17,074 nucleotides of DNA from Betaproteobacteria bacterium (GTDB lineage: Bacteria > Pseudomonadota > Gammaproteobacteria > Burkholderiales > Casimicrobiaceae): positions 1 to 17,074 of the forward strand of contig JANXZT010000403.1 of the NCBI GenBank assembly GCA_025355395.1, read 5' to 3'. Below the pieces are notes generated by a model, which ran no database searches, had not been told where the DNA came from, and saw nothing but the letters and a program-made list of their open reading frames with translations. The position numbers were made by a program, and so were the translations under genes. How positions within the stretch are numbered: position 1 is the first letter of the stretch; every line of letters begins with the position of its first letter. Positions 14,293 to 17,074 of this stretch are shown here, piece after piece.

Positions 14293-16183
14293 CGCTCGCT
14301 CCTTCATCGCGCGGACTGCGGCGCCGGCGAGCGAAGGCCGGAAGGTCGTTGCCCTCTTCCTTTGCTTCGTTGTGATCCAACAGCGGGCGATCGAGCATTG
14401 CAAGGTTCGCTACCGCGACCGCTTTCGACAGCGCGAACGGCAATTGCGCGAGCGCGAGCGCTTTTGTATGCTCAACAAGCATCGGGCCGGAAGACGAGTC
14501 CGGCATGTCGCGCGTCCGCATTAGGATAGGCGCCGAGGATTCGGCGAGCTTCACAATTGCAGCGCGCGCGGGAAGCCCGGCGATGAGCTGATCGAACGCG
14601 AAGAGCTGGTTTTCGACGCTCTCGAAGGTGCGGCTGCTCACTCGCTCGCGGATGATCGGCCGCATCCGCACCGACTGCGACCAGCTCGTCCCTTTTGCGC
14701 GACCCTCCGCGGTGCCGGCTGAGGCCGAGTACGTCTCCGACGAGGAAGTCCCGTCTTGCACGCTCGTCGCCTCGCTCCCGCTTTCGCTGATGCTTGTATT
14801 CGCGGTGCCGAGGGCGCCGCCACCCGTCGCGTCGTATTCGATCGGAACGCTTTCCCCGATGCCGTTTTGCCACCCCGAGCCGTGCTGCAAACCCTCCGTG
14901 TGTGAGATGCCCTCGCTAGCCCCCACGGAAGTGCTTTGCGTTCGCGTTCTGGACTCGGTTGTGCTTCCGCCGCGAAGCACCTCGCGAATCTCTTCGTGGT
15001 CAACCACCTGAAAGCTGGTGATCTCGTTCTTTACCTTGTCCACGTCTACCTCGCCGAGGAAGACTGCACGCGTAAGCGGGCGCAGGTCTTCCTCGTCACT
15101 CGAAGCACGAAAGACGATCTTGTTGCCGGTGTTGCCGATGATGGCGTGATAGATGGCGTCGCCCTGCTGTCCACCGTTGTCGCGAAGCTGCGAAACAAGC
15201 TGGTTTGCGAGCGTGAAGTACAGGCCATACCCACGAGCGCGGGCGAGCTGCTTCGCGATAGTCGGCGTGAGCATCGTTTGGAACTCATCGATGTAGGCGT
15301 AGAAGCCTTTCACCGCGGCACAGCCGCGCTTTCCGCGGCGCCGCGCGGCTTGCCAAAGATCGGCGAGAAGGAGCGCGCCAACCATCCGCGCATCGGTCTC
15401 CGTCACTTTGTTGCCTTCGGTGGCGAGTGAGACGAGCACGATGGCGCCGATATCGAGCGCCCAGTCAAAGTCAAAGCTTGCGGTCGTCTGACCGAACATG
15501 TGCCGCAGCAACTGATTGCTGAGCGGACCGAACATGCGGTTCGCGAACGCGAGCGTCTCTTCATCGAACTGCCGCCCTGTCTTGTCGGTGATGCTCTTGT
15601 TGTTGATGCGCGAGAGATTCGCGAGCGCGATCGGATCGGTGACGTGCTTCGCGAGCTTTTCGCGCAAGTCGACGCGCAAGGGGTCTAAGACCAAGGGCGC
15701 GTGCGCGAGGCTCATGTCCGCCTCGATAAGGGCCCGCAGGATCGTGACCGCCGTCCGATACAAGGTCGGCTTCGCCATCACGTCGGTGTCTCCGAAGGCA
15801 ACTGTGATCGCTTCGAGCAGATTGAGCGCGGTGACTGCGGGATCGTCTTCCGCGCGCCGCCTCAGGAGGTTGTATCCGATGACATGGTCGTCGCGGCGCA
15901 GGTCGATCAAGACGATCGGCCGGTGGGAGTACTCCGGATGCTCTGCGAGCCGGCGAACGATCTGGTCGTACGTTTCGCCGTCGGGATCAAGCAAAAGCAA
16001 CCCGTGCTGCGATCGCGACCACTGCTCGATGTCTTGCCAGACCATCGAAGCCTGCAGTCGCGATTTGCCGGTGCCGGTCCGCCCGGTAAGCCACGTGTGG
16101 AGCCGGCGCTCCGCTTCAGAAAGCACAACGGGACGACCAGAGCCGTCAGTCCCCAGCACTAAGTCGTTTCCGCGATAGCGCAT
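14282..16183 (-). CDS. VirD4/HerA-like coupling-type ATPase without transmembrane segments
   Basis: A 633-aa P-loop ATPase of the conjugative coupling protein/HerA-like group, first gene of the minus-strand operon. Walker A is GRTGTGKS (34-41) and Walker B is FYAYIDEF (294-301), followed by the family's arginine- and sensor-like stretch LARARGYGLYFTLANQLVSQL region (about 313-333). Unlike classical VirD4/TraD there is no N-terminal membrane anchor, so it is probably cytoplasmic or recruited by a partner. Residues about 405-503 are a Ser/Thr/Gly-rich low-complexity insert (many S, T, G, E; almost no hydrophobics), followed by basic MRPIIRERVSSRTFE. I chose ATG 16183 for the AAGGAGG 7 bases upstream; a TTG directly before it is also in frame. 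It overlaps the replication-relaxation gene and would move or pump DNA for it. Confidence 0.82.
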   Translation of the reverse strand: MRYRGNDLVLGTDGSGRPVVLSEAERRLHTWLTGRTGTGKSRLQASMVWQDIEQWSRSQHGLLLLDPDGETYDQIVRRLAEHPEYSHRPIVLIDLRRDDHVIGYNLLRRRAEDDPAVTALNLLEAITVAFGDTDVMAKPTLYRTAVTILRALIEADMSLAHAPLVLDPLRVDLREKLAKHVTDPIALANLSRINNKSITDKTGRQFDEETLAFANRMFGPLSNQLLRHMFGQTTASFDFDWALDIGAIVLVSLATEGNKVTETDARMVGALLLADLWQAARRRGKRGCAAVKGFYAYIDEFQTMLTPTIAKQLARARGYGLYFTLANQLVSQLRDNGGQQGDAIYHAIIGNTGNKIVFRASSDEEDLRPLTRAVFLGEVDVDKVKNEITSFQVVDHEEIREVLRGGSTTESRTRTQSTSVGASEGISHTEGLQHGSGWQNGIGESVPIEYDATGGGALGTANTSISESGSEATSVQDGTSSSETYSASAGTAEGRAKGTSWSQSVRMRPIIRERVSSRTFESVENQLFAFDQLIAGLPARAAIVKLAESSAPILMRTRDMPDSSSGPMLVEHTKALALAQLPFALSKAVAVANLAMLDRPLLDHNEAKEEGNDLPAFARRRRSPRDEGASDDA

Positions 16184-16286
16184 CAACTGTCCTCCTTGCC
16201 GTGGTGGTTACGGAAAGGACGTAAGCGAAGCGCATGCACTCGCATCGAACACGGGCGCGGTCAATCGCCACGTCACGTATTCGGGC

Positions 16287-16310
16287 TACCCGTTCGAGCT
16301 ACGCCGGGTA
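16287..16310. repeat. Inverted repeat upstream of the transfer operon
   Basis: TACCCG (16287-16292) is the reverse complement of CGGGTA (16305-16310), with a 12-base spacer, about 100 bases upstream of the coupling-type ATPase start. Position and a following TATCTTC make a transfer origin or an operator conceivable. A 6-bp stem is weak evidence. Confidence 0.3.
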
Positions 16311-16941
16311 TCTTCTGCGAGGCCAAAGCCCTGACAGCATTGCGCCTGTCTATGAGCCGTCTTCGTTTGCGTCCAAAACAAAACGCGAGAAGGCGGAATG
16401 CGGGTCGCAAGCTTTCAGGATCGCAGAGTGTCTCTTTGCGATAGAAAGCTCGGTCGAGGGCGGCAATCGCCAAGGGCGGCAATTCCGCGATCGGACCCTG
16501 ATCCGAGTCGCAAACGTCCCGATGCGATCAAGTGTCGATCGAGCGTTTGTTGTGGCGATCCGCCTGATGGCGATCCCCACGCTCACGACCCTCATCTGGG
16601 TCGGCGGCTTCCGCGATTCCGAGCTGTGCTCTAGGAATCAGGAGCCTTGGGCTGCATCACGAATCACCAGGCGGCGATTCCACAGCGGCATCTCTCAACA
16701 AAAACGCTGCGCTCTTTCGGCAACGCAACTGAAGTTTAGGGCAACTCGGGTGTGCGTGACAAGTACTAGGAATCTGATTTCGCAGTTCCTGGCGCTTCAG
16801 CCGTCACTGCGTCTGTCTTCTGCGCTCCCCTTGTCCCAGGTGTTGCAACCGTTGCCCTTGTGTTCTCTTGGCATCCCATTCGCGGGGGGTTGTCGGGCGC
16901 CAAAAGTGACGAGCGCGGCTTTGCGCGATCGATCACTGCGT

Positions 16942-16981
16942 ATTTCGGCGAACGTGACCGACGATTTCGGGAACGTGACCG
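16942..16981 (+). repeat. Two near-identical direct repeats, possibly an insertion sequence end
   Basis: ATTTCGGCGAACGTGACCG (16942-16960) recurs as ATTTCGGGAACGTGACCG (16964-16981), one base shorter, with a 22-base period. Multiple short repeats containing CGTGACC near the end of a non-coding stretch recall the repeated transposase-binding sites of IS21-type elements. That identification is from memory of the pattern; no transposase gene is in the window. Confidence 0.5.
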
Positions 16982-17074
16982 GTTTGGGGCCGGTGCTGGG
17001 TTGCGCCGATTTGATTGTAGGGATGGGGTCGGTTTGAGGGGGTGAATTACCTCCGTGAAGGTTGTTGATCGGGC

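Larger units (their letters stand above)
2907..17074. mobile_element. Putative integrated element in comM (left end here, right end outside the window)
   Basis: The element is inferred from four signs: comM homology breaks at about 2906, base composition becomes less GC-rich, an Xre-type regulator sits immediately inside, and defence-like and DNA-transfer genes follow. comM is a known insertion hotspot, for example for AbaR-type islands in Acinetobacter. No integrase, transposase, relaxase or matching attachment repeat is visible, so element class and right boundary cannot be given; the end coordinate is simply the window edge. Confidence 0.5.
16184..17074. other. Long stretch without a convincing gene
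   Basis: Open frames here (for example 16234-17037 on +) give compositionally odd, unconserved-looking proteins rich in Arg, Ser and Cys, so I do not call them. The stretch is less GC-biased at codon positions than the genes to its left. It holds an inverted repeat at 16287-16310, a locally repeated GGCGATCC/GATC-rich section (about 16480-16580) and direct repeats near 16942-16981. It should contain the promoter of the minus-strand transfer operon; I found no strong consensus. Confidence 0.5.

Noticed and set aside
16234..17037. 267-aa open frame on the + strand
   Set aside because: Composition is unlike a real protein, there is no ribosome site, and it runs through the direct repeats at 16942-16981.
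2907..17074. AbaR-type or Tn7-like island because of the comM site
   Set aside because: No tniA/B or tnsA-D type genes and no convincing element-end repeats at the left junction; site choice alone is not enough.
1..17074. CRISPR arrays, tRNA and rRNA genes
   Set aside because: No regularly spaced repeat array, cloverleaf or rRNA-like sequence was noticed on either strand.

Overview
The window looks like betaproteobacterial DNA, probably Burkholderiales. It is GC-rich, it carries a Tat-exported DUF1501 gene behind a DUF1800 gene, and it has a ComM/YifB-type gene. This is inferred from gene content and composition only; there is no rRNA or other phylogenetic marker.

Left flank (1 to about 2906): host-like DNA. 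The 3' part of a DUF1800 gene and a complete DUF1501 gene form a + strand pair. Convergent to them is the 3' third of comM (Mg-chelatase-like AAA+ protein). ComM homology stops abruptly at its conserved PCPCG motif near 2906, and composition drops there. I read this as the left edge of an integrated element inside comM. The first 96 bases of the window are an inverted, diverged copy of part of the DUF1800 gene, so the extreme left edge is either rearranged or mis-assembled.

Cargo (about 2907-12072): a double-HTH Xre-type regulator sits at the boundary. It is followed by a hairpin-plus-terminator segment that may be a small RNA. Next is a minus-strand pair: a membrane-anchored protein of unknown family and a YunG-like protein. 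Divergent from that pair is a palindrome-rich leader and then a + strand run of five genes: a small sigma-70-like protein, a DUF1508 (YegP-like) protein, two paralogous MORC-like GHKL ATPases, and a DUF4338/DruA-like protein. The second ATPase and the DruA-like gene overlap by 4 bases (ATGA). This ATPase pair plus DruA-like protein, without the Druantia helicase DruE, is the best candidate in the window for an undescribed, probably anti-phage, system.

Transfer module (12205-16183, minus strand): a VirD4/HerA-like ATPase without membrane segments, a replication-relaxation family protein, a putative exported coiled-coil protein and a small Cys-containing protein form a tight operon. The roughly 890 bases to its right hold no convincing gene. 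They contain a small inverted repeat close to the operon and two direct repeats near the window end that may belong to an insertion sequence end. No integrase, transposase or relaxase is visible, so the recombination machinery and the right boundary must lie outside the window.
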